Shown piece by piece: positions 23,244 to 35,239 of a stretch of 64,000 nucleotides of DNA (position 1 is the first letter of the stretch; every line of letters starts with the position of its first letter). The translations under genes and the position numbers were made by a program. The notes under the pieces are model-generated. The model ran no database searches and was not told the DNA's origin. It saw only the letters and a program-made list of their open reading frames with translations. The DNA comes from Trichobilharzia regenti. Lineage: Eukaryota; Platyhelminthes; Trematoda; Strigeidida; Schistosomatidae. The stretch is from NCBI GenBank assembly GCA_944472135.2, contig OX235270.1, forward strand, positions 144,289,632 to 144,353,631, given 5' to 3'.

Positions 23244-26200
23244 TATTTTTATGTTATTCGCATTATCCCTTTGGATAGCCATTGGGACATATGGCTTCAG
23301 CAGAACATCTTCATTACGTCATGTTCCACGTAGTTCCCTTTAGCTGTCTATACGATTCCCCAAAACCGTTCACCTCCTTTATGTCACCCCACAGACCCAT
23401 TCAAACTCATCGTCTCGCAGTTGGGCTCCACTCGACGATATGACTGCAGCATGATTTCACTTAACGGACGCCACAACCCGTGTCCTGTCCATCCCAACCA
23501 ACTTCTCCATGTGTGTTGAGAAATTCTTTCTTGATTAGTTCATTACAATATCACAGCTCCTCTCTGATAATGCTTACAAGCCATCCGATCTTCAGTATGG
23601 AGGAAAGGCAACTATTCAAGCCCGTCGGAAATGGTTTTCGTGATGTGTGAGTCAAGTCACTGACTCATGTTGAGGAGCTGATATGCCATTCTAGTTAAAA
23701 ATCCGAGTTCTCTTTGTTACGCTGTGTGTAGTAGAATTCCAGACTGATTTCCGAATGATGGAGATATGAATTACTCTTTAGATGCTGTCTGGCTTCGACA
23801 TCCTCATCGGGGACACCACTTGTGGTTGAAACAGTGGAGCCTAGCCAGATAAGTGGAGGCAGGAAGTGACTGCATTCACATTTCTTCCGTCGATTGTGGC
23901 TGGTGGTGGTTGTTGTTGTTCTTTCTGGTCAGTAGGGTATCTTCATCACCAGGTCTCCACCTTCTCCATGTTCACTTCATATGGAATCCTGACTTCGCTG
24001 AAGCCTGCATATCCTGCCACTTCATTGGTTTTAGCCTGCAAGTCGTCGAATCTGTGTGACATTTAACATAAATCATACACACACACGAAATTCAGATCTT
24101 CTAGAGCACTCTTATTGGTCAGTGAAGCGTATTCCTGTCTTCTCACTGCCCACTCACGGTCTGACGCATAATCCAGTCTACCACAACTAAGAATAAGATT
24201 GTTGGTGATAATAGGCAACCAGCTTGTCCTGTCTTGTCTTGACTTGTCCTGTATTCACTTCTAAGGTGGGCTTCGCTGAGTTTTCCGTTGTGGATCATCT
24301 GACAGGTGGCACTGTTGTATAGTTCTACCTGAATGAAGTTGATAAGGACTTGATCACTGGACGCCGTAGTGTTTGAGCAGTTTCTGAGTTACTTCTCAGT
24401 TAACGCTGTCTGTCCAAGGCCTTTTCGAAGTCGGTGAAGTTGAGGTAGAGTGAGGTTTGACTGCCATTCTATGCTCTGTTGTGTGATGGCGATGTGCAGA
24501 GTTGAGATTGGATCAGCAACACATGATTTGCCTTTCGTGAGTCCAACTTGTTTCATGATGGTGGATTTCTGCATTCAGTGCATCCCTTATTCCCTCCACG
24601 ATGATGCTACTTAGTGTTTTACTTGTTGTGGATAAGATCATTATTCCACGCCATTCCTTGCAGAGTGAGTCGTAAGTCATCCTTCGCTGGTAGCTTGACA
24701 AGGTAACTGGCCTTTTTTCCAAACGGTAGAGAGCTCTCCTTTCTTCCTTACAAAACTTTTGCAATAATGGAGTCAGAATACCTACCACAGTCTCTGAGTC
24801 CGTCTCCAGTGCTATGGAGTAAATTTCCTCTGGTCCTCTTGCATTCTCAAATGGCTTTCAGCAGCTTGATCTCATTCAAGTATTCCGCTTTCCCTGGAGG
24901 ATTTGTGTCCACTATCAGGCGGTTCTGTGAGTGGTGTTGTTGTTGTTGTTGGTATTTCCGGACGAGTTGCAGATGATGATCAGTTCAAGAGCCCCTTGAA
25001 GTGATCACCACTGCATTGTTTTATTTGTCTCCCCTCTTTGATAATCAGGTTCCCTTGAGCGCCTTTTATTGGTTTCGTCATCTTGATTGATCTCTTCCCG
25101 AATACAGACCTGATTACCTGAAATAATGTTCTGAAGTCTGTCTCTTTTGCTTGAGGTCTGCCTGCCTGCCTGCCTGTTCTGCTTCCATTTTCAACCAGTG
25201 GGTCGTAGAATTGTCTCGTGTCTCTCATAGCACTCTTCTTCAATCCTTTCCTTATTCAGTGCAGTGTGCATCACTGTGAACTCAGTTTCTCCCTCTGTTG
25301 TCCACCTTTGCATTGACTCATCTCCTCTTTCACCATCCTCCTCTCCTCACTTCTATTACCTTCCAGGTGGGTATCCGTTGACAGCCATTCCTTGTCTTGT
25401 CTCTTATTTCTTCCTAGAACGGTTGTACACGTTTCCTTGAACAACACCTCCAGAGAGCTAGTTCCAGTGTTCTTACACATACGCACATGCAGTTTCCCTC
25501 ATTAATGTCACGTAGTATCTCCGACTTTGCTCTGATTTTATCTCACCTGATCTGATCTGTAGTGAAGGCATCTCCTGTAGTTATATCTTTCAGTTTCTGA
25601 ATGTTGAAGTTTAATTACAGTGGCCTGTCTGCAGTTGTTCTTAAGGATTTCAGCTTCACTCTGAAGGTTTCTTGAATTAGATGATGGTCTGAGCCCACAT
25701 CCGCTGCGTCTCCACTTCCTTGAACAGTATTGAAATTAAGTCTTTCTGGTTCGTGGTGTGTTCGTCCGCCGAATTCGATGTTGCCTTTTATGTATCCTTA
25801 TGCTTGTACACGCTCCCTCCAATCACCAAATGATTGAAAGTTCAGAAGTCTGTGAATTATTCTCCGTTCTCATTCATTTCACCGAGCGGGAGCCTCTTGA
25901 CTCATGATGAGTTCTCTTCTTGCATTGTCTGCTCCCGGTTTGGTCGGCATTCATTTAGTCCATAGGGATCTTAATTTCACTCTTTGTAATTGTCTGTAAA
26001 ATCTTCATACCTTTCTTCATCTTAGTTGTGTGTAGTTGCGTAGCATTGAATAATTTTGACCTTCCTCCCTTCTTTTTAGTTGAGTTTTGCTATCATGATC
26101 CACATGAAATTGGTTCTCACTGCATTGAAGATGCCACTGGTGACATCATGATAGCCACTGACTACCTCACTGTGCTTTTAGTTGTTGTCTGGGTGACTGA

Positions 26201-26641
26201 AGTTAATTACTGATTCACTAGGTGATAATTTTTACAGTCCACATCCATTCCAGCCACTCTCAAAGAATCCGAGCACTTCTATACCATATTTCCTCATTTC
26301 TTTGGCTACCTGGATAGACTTCTCAGCCTCGTACGCTGCGCATACATCCCACATCTCCATTCTTATCTTTGTTTTCATCGAGTAAAAACACACCAGCTAA
26401 CGACTAGCTTCCCGCAGGTGGGGTTTCACCAGCCCACTGTGTCACTTCGACTCTCCGATTCCATAGGAGATGAGTTTGCCTTTTTTATATTTTGTTTTTA
26501 GTATTCCTCTTGTGCGTTATAGTTTCTGCAGCACTTTGACTGGTTTTGTGGGACAGGGTTTCTAGACCCAAGCCCAACTCTACCCTTTATCCGGGCTTGG
26601 GACCGGCTAGAAAACTAGCAAGCTAGTAAACTACGCGAGGT
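23244..26641 (-). mobile_element. RTE-type LINE, inactive (copy D2)
   Basis: Duplicate of the element at 16405-19803, sharing its frameshifts and stops. Small private differences exist: for example, the open frame at 24513-24788 is longer than its counterpart because one upstream stop is absent. Confidence 0.85.
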
Positions 26642-27180
26642 TGTTTGACGCTGAACATCCCTTTCACACCATTGCCTTGATCGACAGAGTTAGAATCTGT
26701 TCACGGGTGAATAAATATGTCAAGTCTTACACGCCCGTAGTGATGAATATATTCCAGAATCCGCTGAAAAATGAAGATATTGTCAATTTACACTCGCTCG
26801 GAGCTAAATGTTTACCAGTTTTTCACGGGTTTGTTCCCCTCTAGAACTCTAGATACTGTGCTAGTCAATCTTATTCCGCTTATGATTATCGCACGAAAAC
26901 TTGTCTGGTTTATTATAAACTGGGATGGACAATGATTCACGTCAGTCTAACAGAACCAACTCAGATTCCAATACATTACCTAATCTCATAGTTAACTCAA
27001 ACAATAATTCATCAGAGCCATCCCTAAACACCTCTGTAGTCATTCCGCACTGGTTGTATGAAAAACATGACGATTATTACGGAGCTTAAATGGTGTTTAC
27101 AATTCTGAGAAAAAGAGAGGTATGTAAATATAAGAGGAATGATAGTAGTAACACGTGTTGGTGTAAGGATGAAGAAAATT
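26642..27180. other. unassigned block (duplicate of 19804-20340)
   Basis: Same content as in copy 1. The 67-residue frame at 26641-26844 is unchanged. No function can be assigned. Confidence 0.4.
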
Positions 27181-27289
27181 GTTTATTTACTAGTGGAAGG
27201 AAGGTTAGTTAGTTAGTTAGTTCGTGCCTGGCATGATTTTCATCTCATAAAATATGTTCCAAATATAATATCGTGGAAGTTTTACGCTT

Positions 27290-28080
27290 AGATGTGTGCG
27301 CATAAAGTCTTTTGATGAAGTGACTTCTTGTTCCACCTGAGAAGATGCAAGGTGAAAGCTGTGGGTGCTGCGGTGGATGTTCACAGTCTGATAAAATCTG
27401 GGTTAGCAAATTAATTGCATGAAATCAAATGCTTATCATCAATGGAGATGTCAACGATATGTCTCAATGGGATAGTATACCACTACTCGCCCTCCTGACA
27501 GCCTTCAGAGTTCTACGAAGCATGACATAGTCTTTTTAAGCAACCGAGAAAAGAATAAGGGTGAACAATAAAGAAGAACGGTCTAGATACGAGAGTTGAT
27601 AAACTGTAAGAGGAGGAGGGTTTGAGTTATGCCCGAGCACCTTAACTTCTTGACGTAAAATCTCAGAGGCGCTATTTTTCTAGAAATTGCTAAGATGTGG
27701 GAAGACCAGGATTGATCAGAAGAAAGAATTAGCCTAAGATGCTTAACATATGACTTGTTTTATATGTCAGTATCATCAGTTTTACAACGACCATGGCAAT
27801 GAACAGCTTCACTTAACTTTCTTTTACATCTAGGAGTGAAATTAATAGTCCGACATTTAGAAGGATTTAGTTTAGGGCTATCGGACAAACCATTTGCTGA
27901 CTACTGATAGAAAGCTGTTTGATTGCATGGAGGATTTAATCATTAGCTGGCATCAGTTAGAGAACCTCCTCCATGCAATCAAACAAAATCCCTACAAAAC
28001 CAATACTAGAAAGCTGTTTATCTTAGCACAATCTAGCTGTGAGTTAACAGGCAGTGAAAATTTGATATCCAATCCACTTA
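27290..28080 (-). mobile_element. LINE-II fragment (copy D2)
   Basis: Duplicate of 20450-21125 with the private foldback insertion at 27921-28006 inside it. Confidence 0.65.
27921..28006. mobile_element. 86-bp foldback insertion private to copy 2
   Basis: It is flanked by the 13-bp direct repeat TAGAAAGCTGTTT (27908-27920 and 28007-28019), which occurs once in copy 1. Inside it, GATTGCATGGAGGA and TCCTCCATGCAATC form a stem with a loop of about 30 nt; the stem extends to about 18 bp using flanking bases. The loop stretch CATCAGTTAGAGAACC resembles the arm of the foldback element at 41375. Confidence 0.75.
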
Positions 28081-28183
28081 GGACAAACATTTTGTAGTGG
28101 TTTTATACTTTGTTCGCACGAAATCAGCTGAAGGAACAGAACCACATCAAAAGGTGCTTTCTATACTGAGATTAATGGGAGTA

Positions 28184-28244
28184 ATAATAATAATAATTTT
28201 CGGCTGGTGAGTTTAGGGTCTCTTTACAATCTGAGCGCGGCGCC
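28184..28244. mobile_element. 61-bp insertion at the right end of copy 2
   Basis: It is flanked by an 18-bp direct repeat CTGAGATTAATGGGAGTA (28166-28183 and 28245-28262). It begins with an ATA microsatellite and then contains an unassigned 47-bp stretch. Read on the minus strand it ends in an ATT tail, so it looks like a strongly 5'-truncated retroelement copy. Confidence 0.55.
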
Positions 28245-28568
28245 CTGAGATTAATGGGAGTAGCGGTGTATAATGGCTTACCGTAATTATGTCGTAGTAT
28301 TAGTGTTCTAGGTTTAAAGTCGAGTGAGTGAACCGTGATATAACTGCTAAAATGGAAGCGCCGCCCAATGATTTGGATACTAGACTTTCAAATAATGAAT
28401 CGCGAATTCAAACCAGACTCTAAGCACCTTCTTTTCGGCGACCAAGAGCGAACAGAGTTTTGAACATACTTATTCGTTGTTATTAGACTGCATTCCATTG
28501 GACACTAGCTAGTAAATAGTGTGATGTGTCTGGTCTTTTTTTCCGTGCAGATTGAATTGTGTTAGGCA

Positions 28569-28890
28569 AGTTTGCAAAGAGGCCACCATGCTAGGTGGCT
28601 CGCCACCACAATACACTCTGGATTGTTGGTATTATATGGTTGGAGACAGTCAGCAGGAAGCCCTGGAACTAGGTTTCGTGCTTCTCAGCACTCTCTAGTG
28701 AAGCGTGTCTGTTATCTCGAAGGAATTCATGTCCCTTCTGAGAATTCCAACTGATAGAGTTCAGTCTGCAATAAAGAAAAAGTATCCCATATAGTCAGTC
28801 CTACAGGAGGTCAATCGCTAGCCTGAATAGCTCAGTGATAACACCTAGGAATGCAGCACTGGACAATATGTCTTCGAATTTCAGAAGGGA
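28569..28890 (+). repeat. interspersed repeat related to 12303-12475
   Basis: It shares the stretch GTCAGCAGGAAGCCCTGGAA and the following CTAGGTTTCGTGCTTCT with the insert in PLE1. A tRNA-like piece (AATAGCTCAGTGATAACACC) lies near 28830. Family unknown. Confidence 0.45.
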
Positions 28891-28899
28891 AATAAGTTC

Positions 28900-29690
28900 A
28901 TTCAAGGCTGAAGATAGGCCTTGTTGACTGATGAGTGCCAACTAGCACGCAACATAGATTGAAGGCTTCCTGCCAATTGCCTCCAATTATTTAATATTAA
29001 GCTACACTACTATTTATTGTTTCTAGGTAGATTTCAAGTACCAAAAACACTTCAGATTTATGATTATTGTCTGATTCAGATGACGATTTGGCAGGTATTT
29101 AACATTGCACACTTCTCATCATTCTTTATACAAATAGGAATGTTTCCGACTACTTGATCAAATAATATTTCCATTAGTGAGCATTACTCGGCTCACCTGT
29201 AATGTTTGAAGAGGTTTCTTAGCTGATAAAGTCCGCCTAGAAAGGTAGATTTTTCTCGTATAAGAACACCCAACGAAATCACGGTTTTAAGTAGAAAAAA
29301 GGGGGGTATTCTCGTTAGAAACTGTCTATGGTGATAGTATTTCGAAGTGGATTGGTCCCTATAAACAGAAGACACTATAACCTTCTAATATTTATTGAGC
29401 ATATCGAGGGAATTAGGTTCCCTGGTTTAGACAGTGTGCTCTATTAAGGGGTGAATAGTAGTGTTGATAAACGACATGCAACAGTTTTTTCTGACTGCTG
29501 GATTTATGAATGTGCAAAAGGTTGTACAGTCGTCTGTCTTGTATCCCTAACGGTATGCTCACTGATTAATAGCATTTGTCAGTCGGAGTAGCTTAACTTG
29601 GAACATCATGGAATAAAATTTCTGTTTAAAGTATCCTTAAACGTGCTTGCCACTTTTGTGCATAAGTTTTACAGTTAGGATATAGGCTTA
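28900..29690. other. no gene recognised
   Basis: No supported coding region or element. The short open frames look random. Confidence 0.45.
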
Positions 29691-29699
29691 ATGTACGAT

Positions 29700-30440
29700 G
29701 TTCTAAACTGACAACCAGCATGCCAGCTAGTTATGCTGCTTCTCCACTCTGGAGAGATGGGGTTAGAAAAGGTCAACCGCAAAAATCGTACATCCCGACT
29801 TAGCCTACAGTGGCCTGTAGCCGGCGCCAAGTCACTAATATGGAGCCAAACCAAAAAGCCATTTCAGATAGGCATTGTGTAGTCGGTTTCAAGTAGTTGT
29901 CTCCTGGGTCTGCGGTCACGCAACACTAATTCTCTTCTTGTTTTAGGTACCCTACGAAAAAAGTCACCTTCCACGGTGTGAGAAGCCGGGAAGTAACAGC
30001 CACCCACACACTTCCAAAAGCACACGAAGTCCACTTGATCATCACTCTCATTTGTCTGCGTCACCCTCATCATCCTGTCTCCCTCCTGCTGTTAATACTT
30101 ACTATTCAGGAGGTCGGTCAGTCATCTTCCCTTCACTGTGTGACCGTATGTAACGACGAGAGTCAGAAAAGCACTCTCGATAGTCTCTGAGAGCCATGAC
30201 GCCAACTTCATATTCGCGCATTTAACGTCAGGTCAACAGGCCAAATTGGACAACAGATGTCACTAGCCAGAATTCAGGCGTCTCGAGCCATGGATGTATG
30301 TTGTGTTTCGGAGACACGCATACAAGACCCGAGTGTAGTCATTCACTTAACCCAACCGCACCCTGCCAAAAAGGTGAATTTGCAAAATTCACTTTAAGAG
30401 TGTTAGGAGACCCCTCAGCTAGTTCGTGAGGACTCACCAT
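29700..30440 (+). mobile_element. LINE-III 5' end (left inverted arm)
   Basis: This is a 5' leader followed by the beginning of an endonuclease frame. The DNA around 30215-30340 codes in broken frames for NVRSTGQIG-like and SETRIQDPSV-like motifs, typical of the N-terminus of a LINE apurinic endonuclease. It is the reverse complement of 35553-36185. From about 29870 to 30430 the two are almost identical, but outside that only about 80% similar by eye. It stops near 30440. Confidence 0.7.
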
Positions 30441-31535
30441 ACAACTGCTGCTTTGCCTCATCTCAGATTACAGACAACTTTTGCAATCTCAGTTGCAGTC
30501 GGGGGATCTATGTCTAGGTGTTGGATTCTGGGATACGAAGCAGTCCAATCGCTCCGCAGAGTGTTCGCTTCAACGTCTCAGTCAAGTATTCCGAGAGTTA
30601 ATTAAAGCGAAACCCCTTTGATAAACTATTTCATTTGTCATTGGTTTGTTACAACCCGTTACCCCGATGGCTGTAAACAGCTGTTTGGTTTTATCTACGA
30701 CTGACGCCCAAGTGTATCCGGAAGACTAACGCAATCCCAGTGGCAATAAAGATTGGTGAAATGGGCAATATTGAAAATCTGTTGAAAAGCACAAAGTTAC
30801 AGTTACCACAACAGCAATAATGGTTATAACGTAATCATGGGAGAAGAAGGAGAAAGATGTGTAGCAGAAGACGCTGTGTCAACCGGAAGAATAACCCTGA
30901 GGTCGGATTCGCCATTCTAATGGTTTTTATCTACTCATTTGATGCCCTCACTCTAGTAGTCTCCAGGTTTAACAGATACCTGATTTGTTAACAGAGACAC
31001 TTTGTAATTTGTGGAAATAAACAGTATCTCATTAGATTGATGATGTCACGGAACACCTTAACAGTCAATGTCTGTTGCAGATTTTTAACAGTTCAACAGT
31101 ATGATTTGACTGCCTACCAGAATTTGTCTCTCCAAACAATAAATATTAACTGTAGAAATGCTGTGAAAACAAGCTGTCAAAAGTCAATAAAAAGACTTTG
31201 CAGTATGCTTCAGTATCTGAGGCATACATTCAGGTCTTCCGCACAAACGGTGCAATTGTTTTCTAGTTCACTTCTTGAGAATATCTTAAGTGGATCCCTG
31301 AGGTGATGATGCTAAGAATCTGAGGGGATATCGTCTATTGTGTGACTTGTTGGCCCCCTTGGAATGAACCTCTCTGGCTTACATTATATAGAATAGTACT
31401 GGACTTGTGATAACTATGAAGTTGATTATCACAGGAAAGCGTATCTGGCTTCTTTTAAACTGGGATTTGGCTGTTTCTCTCTCTCCGCCTCTTGCTTTTT
31501 AAGGAAAAATCGAATAGGGAAGAAAAATAAATGGT
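30441..31535. other. no gene recognised
   Basis: No supported coding feature. The open frame at 31037-31306 shows no family motif. Confidence 0.4.
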
Positions 31536-31539
31536 TTTC

Positions 31540-31632
31540 GTTAAATTTTTTTTTATTATGAAAATAATTTGGAAAATTTAAAGAAAAAAAAAATTAAATA
31601 AAAAAAAGAATTAAAAAAAATTATTTTTTTCG
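31540..31632. repeat. A/T homopolymer-rich tract
   Basis: Alternating runs of T and A of up to nine bases fill this tract. It lies just left of the broken end of an RTE fragment and could be poly(A)-derived. No further structure is seen. Confidence 0.7.
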
Positions 31633-31734
31633 TCGCGTAGAAGCAGACTGCTCTACATAAGCAAGGCAGAATAAGAATAGATAAAACGAAACACAAAGAA
31701 CAACCGACCAACTCATCACAATTTCCAACTAGAG

Positions 31735-33025
31735 CTCTTCTTCACTTCCTAATTCTGTGCGTTGTAGACTGAACTCAGATCCCCTTTCATTGTCCATCTT
31801 TGTGAGGGTTCATGTTCTGTTTCCTTCCCTATTACCTTCCACAGGAATGTAGAGTGTCAATACTTCTCTTGTCTGCCCCTTTAACATCACTTTCACAGAG
31901 TTCCAGAATTCCTCCAGACTGGTTTCCTCAGTGATGCTACATGATGTCACCGACTTTGCTCTGATGATTACAGTAAGGCAGTGTTCCGTTGGCGAAATTG
32001 AATTGCAGTCCATCTCCAGATTCTGTGAAGGCTTTCAATGTGATTTTGCGGGTTCCTTGCACTGCGTAGTGGTCTGAGACTACACCTGCTTCTCTTCTCA
32101 ATTTTGAAACAGTCGGGATATATCTTCACCTTCTTGAGATTGAGATGAGTCTCTCCAGATTTTGGTGTGGTTATCCGATGAAACTCTCTTTACTTCGTAT
32201 ACATCCTCGTGATTGCACACGATGACTCCAACTATTGAGTCACTGCAGGCACAGAAGTCTGCAAAGAGGTCTCTGTCCTCAGTCATTTCTCTGAGCAAGC
32301 GTCAAGTTACCGATGATAAATTCCTTTACTGTAAACTCTCTGCTCTGAGTTCGCTCTGCAATCATATCAAATGCTGGGATTTCGCTTTCACCGTCTTGTT
32401 AGAGTCTCGTTCGTTACTGCTATCACTTCTCAGTAGACGTTCTTCGGCTCCTGTCGACCTGCTTCGATTCTGACACCGTGAGTCGCATACGATAATTGCA
32501 ATTGCCCACCCTCTTAATTTGATTTCCTGTCATCAGCCTGGAGGAGAATGGATCCAACAGAATAGAGCTTTCAATTCCATTGATGACATCAAGATAGTCA
32601 CAATCTCAGTGTGCTGGTTGTTTTCGTCTCAGTGACCGGAGTGGATCACTGACTCGCCAGTTAACATTTCGGAGGGTCCACATTCACTCGACCTTCTAAC
32701 ATAAAGGTCTATATGCCATATCGTCTCATTTCCTTTTCAACATGAAAAGCCTACTCAGCTTCATACATCGTGCAAAACATTCCACGTCTTCATGATTATT
32801 TTGCTTTCACCGGATGACGACTGGCTTCCTGAAGGCTTTCAGCATCCCGCGCCATTCCGACTCTTCGATTCCACGAAAAATAAGTTTATTTCCTATACTT
32901 TTGTACCGCATTGAAGTTTCTGTATCGACTGTGTTGATTTTAGGTGGTAGGGTTGCCAGTCCCACACCCTATCTCCTCGCATTTCCCAAGCTTATCACTG
33001 GCTAGTAGAGTAGGCGAGGTTATTC
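31735..33025 (-). mobile_element. RTE 5'-half fragment (copy E)
   Basis: Minus-strand copy of the RTE from the 5' leader (near 33020, TAGTAGAGTAGGCGAGG) through the endonuclease region to the linker near 31740. Open frames at 32098-32298 (LFADFCACSDSIVGVIVCNH) and 31810-32013 match the endonuclease middle and linker. The RT half is missing. Confidence 0.75.
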
Positions 33026-33641
33026 TATCTTTATAACATCAACCAACCCTCGACAAGCGACACATAATTACATTGGATTGTGTACGCTGCACTTGAATCC
33101 GCCAGTCAACGAAGAGTGAAATAGCACCTGCTACTCAAATTAGACTATCAGAACTACTACCTTTCTCTAAATAGATGATGATATTCTCAGATCTGGTTTC
33201 ATTTGAACAAAGCAAAACCTAATGGTAGCAATACTTCACAATTGTACGGTCTGTCCAGAGTACATAAACCAAGACTTCCTCTTCGTCCAGTCCTAGACAC
33301 GTCTAATTACACCTACCATGGAGTGGCAAAGTGAACTTCAACCGTTACACGAGGATGTGGTAAATCATAGTGTTACAGACGTTTTTGAATTCACTTCTAA
33401 AGTACATGATATTAATGTAAGTGGGAAGCAAATGCTGTCTATAGATGTCACATCACTGTTCATCAATGTACCACTTATGCAGACTGTGGAATTCATATGC
33501 CAGCAGATACTAGAAAAGCAGTTCGACATCGGATTTCCAGTTATTAGTCTGAAACAGTTGCTTTTAAGATGTATAGTGAATGCACACTTCACATTCAACA
33601 ACCTTTATTACAGTATTTAATTGGTGGATGGTGACTAGCAA

Positions 33642-33688
33642 TGGAATCGAGGATGCGCATTTCGTCCTATTCGGGACTCGTCATCTGG
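33642..33688 (-). ncRNA. hammerhead ribozyme relic (minus copy)
   Basis: On the minus strand the order is CCAG, ATGACGAG, GTCCCGAATAGGAC, GAAA, ATGCGCATC, CTCG. The GAAA box is intact, but the essential first C of CTGATGAG is A and stem I has one mismatch. It is therefore probably inactive. Confidence 0.75.
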
Positions 33689-33877
33689 ATTTACCTGCAT
33701 TTCTCAGTGAGTAATGTTCCCACCGAGGCTCGAACCCAGTACCCATAGTTTCAAACGCCCCGTTGCACAAGAGGTGGCTCTCGTGGCCCAAGTGGTCTAG
33801 TGGATAACGCTTTGGCGTTTGAAACTATGGGTACTGGGTTCGAGCCTGGGTGGGAACATCATCACTCACTGATACCT

Positions 33878-33924
33878 CCAGCTGACGAGTCCCAAATAGG
33901 ACGAGATGCGCATCCTGGATTCCA
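33878..33924 (+). ncRNA. hammerhead ribozyme relic (plus copy)
   Basis: The segments CTGACGAG, GTCCCAAATAGGAC (stem II and loop), GAGA and ATGCGCATC (short stem III and the cleavage triplet ATC) follow the hammerhead order, with CCAG/CTGG closing stem I. Against the canonical CTGATGAG/GAAA core, position 7 is C (a tolerant site), while GAAA has become GAGA, probably inactivating it. The very short stem III is typical of the Sm-alpha ribozyme. Confidence 0.8.
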
Positions 33925-35239
33925 AATACTAACTAAATACCCAGACATCGTCGAAGCATCTGCACAAGAAGCCGACATGCCAACCTGAGACCGAGCACTT
34001 CGGTCCGATCAATCGACGGGAAAATCTCAAATTCAATAAAACCTTTATTACAGACAAATCGACGGTATTGCCATGGATTCTGCATTGGGTCCAATTGTGG
34101 CAGATTTCTTTCCTGCTAAGCTTGAAAATGGTCCATTGAAACAAGTAATAGGTAAAACGGTTTCCTATTCTCTTTATACTGATGATACGTTTATTATTCT
34201 TGGTGAGAAGGCTGACAAGAATGAAATGTTAACAAAATTTAATGATGCACATCCATCACTCATCTTCATTTGTGAAAAAGAATATGATGGTAGACTACAC
34301 TTCCCTAATGTCCAGTTGAGCAGCAGAAGAGAGGATGGTTCACTCAAGAGAAATGTTTGTCGAAAACCTACATTGTAGGACAATATACACATTTCCTCAG
34401 TTTTGTACCAATCCGAGGCTAAATCAATTTTGTCAGATGCCTCACGAATAGAGTAAGATGGATCTGTATAGATGACCCCCTAGAAAATGAGTTAGGATAC
34501 TTCCAAAATACACTAGTCCAATTGGATTACCCGAGTAGATTTGTGAGGAGACAAATGAACACTAGATGTAATAAAGAGAAACTGACAACACAGTTAAAAA
34601 GAAACAATTGTTGCTAAAATTGAAAATTAATTTAATGGGGACGTGACTAGTGAAGTCTTATACCTGAGATTCTTGAGAGCATTAAAACGGACTTATACTG
34701 CCACTAATCCCTTGTTTGTCATTTTCCAGACGACCAATTATGATTGCTCAAGCGAAAGATAAGCTACCTAACTGTGCCACTTCCATGTGTATCTATAAAT
34801 TTAGTTGCTCCTGAGGATAGAGCTATATAGGGCGAACAGCTAGACAGCTCAACAAACGTATTAATGCGCACCTTCCTTTTCTCACGGTTCGGAAAAGGCC
34901 AAACAAAATCTATGCGAAGTCCTATTTTGACTCATTTGATTAATGATAGCGGTCACCAAGCATACAGAAGTTTCTTCAAAGCCATCTAACGCATTTCATC
35001 GAACCTTTCGAACGGAATTCGAACCCACCTTTTACACATAGTCGGAGCTATGGGAATTAATCCAAGAGAACAATCCTAGTCTTTGCATACAAAAGAAGTT
35101 TGATCTACCTTTGTCTCTCCCTTGCTTGCCTAGGTAAATTCTAATTAAAACCCTCCCAACCTTTCTTATTTGAACAGAGCTGTAGAAGACGATCACCATT
35201 GTCGGTTTGTCGGCAGGGAACTCCGTACCTACTGCCTAT

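Larger units (their letters stand above)
21455..28183. repeat. tandem segmental duplication, copy 2
   Basis: Second copy of the ~6.84-kb unit. It differs from copy 1 mainly by scattered substitutions and by a private 86-bp foldback insertion at 27921-28006. Its right end is the motif CTGAGATTAATGGGAGTA (28166-28183). Confidence 0.9.
33614..34039. mobile_element. inverted pair of hammerhead-ribozyme SINE copies
   Basis: This 426-bp insertion in PLE2 is flanked by the 14-bp direct repeat AACCTTTATTACAG (33600-33613 and 34040-34053). Its left part is on the minus strand and its right part on the plus strand. The arms (33712-33762 and 33815-33860) include a tRNA-like box B region (GGTTCGAGCC) and can fold on each other. 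Each part carries a hammerhead-type core as in the schistosome Sm-alpha family. The right part also has a full tRNA-like head (AAGTGGTCTAGTGGATAACG) from about 33776. Confidence 0.85.
33130..35160 (+). mobile_element. Penelope-like element (PLE2), interrupted
   Basis: RT motifs appear in order on the plus strand. Near 33240-33310, LYGLSRVHKPRLPLRPVL is the PLE fingers motif. At 33318-33620 comes DVTSLFINVPL. After an insertion, 34073-34378 carries ALGPIVADFF, YTDDTFII (catalytic YxDD) and RKPT. Near 34795-34880, SYIGRTARQLNKRI is the GIY-YIG endonuclease motif, with two stops just before it. RT plus GIY-YIG is the hallmark of Penelope-like elements. It is inactive through stops, frameshifts and a 426-bp SINE-type insertion. 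Confidence 0.85.
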
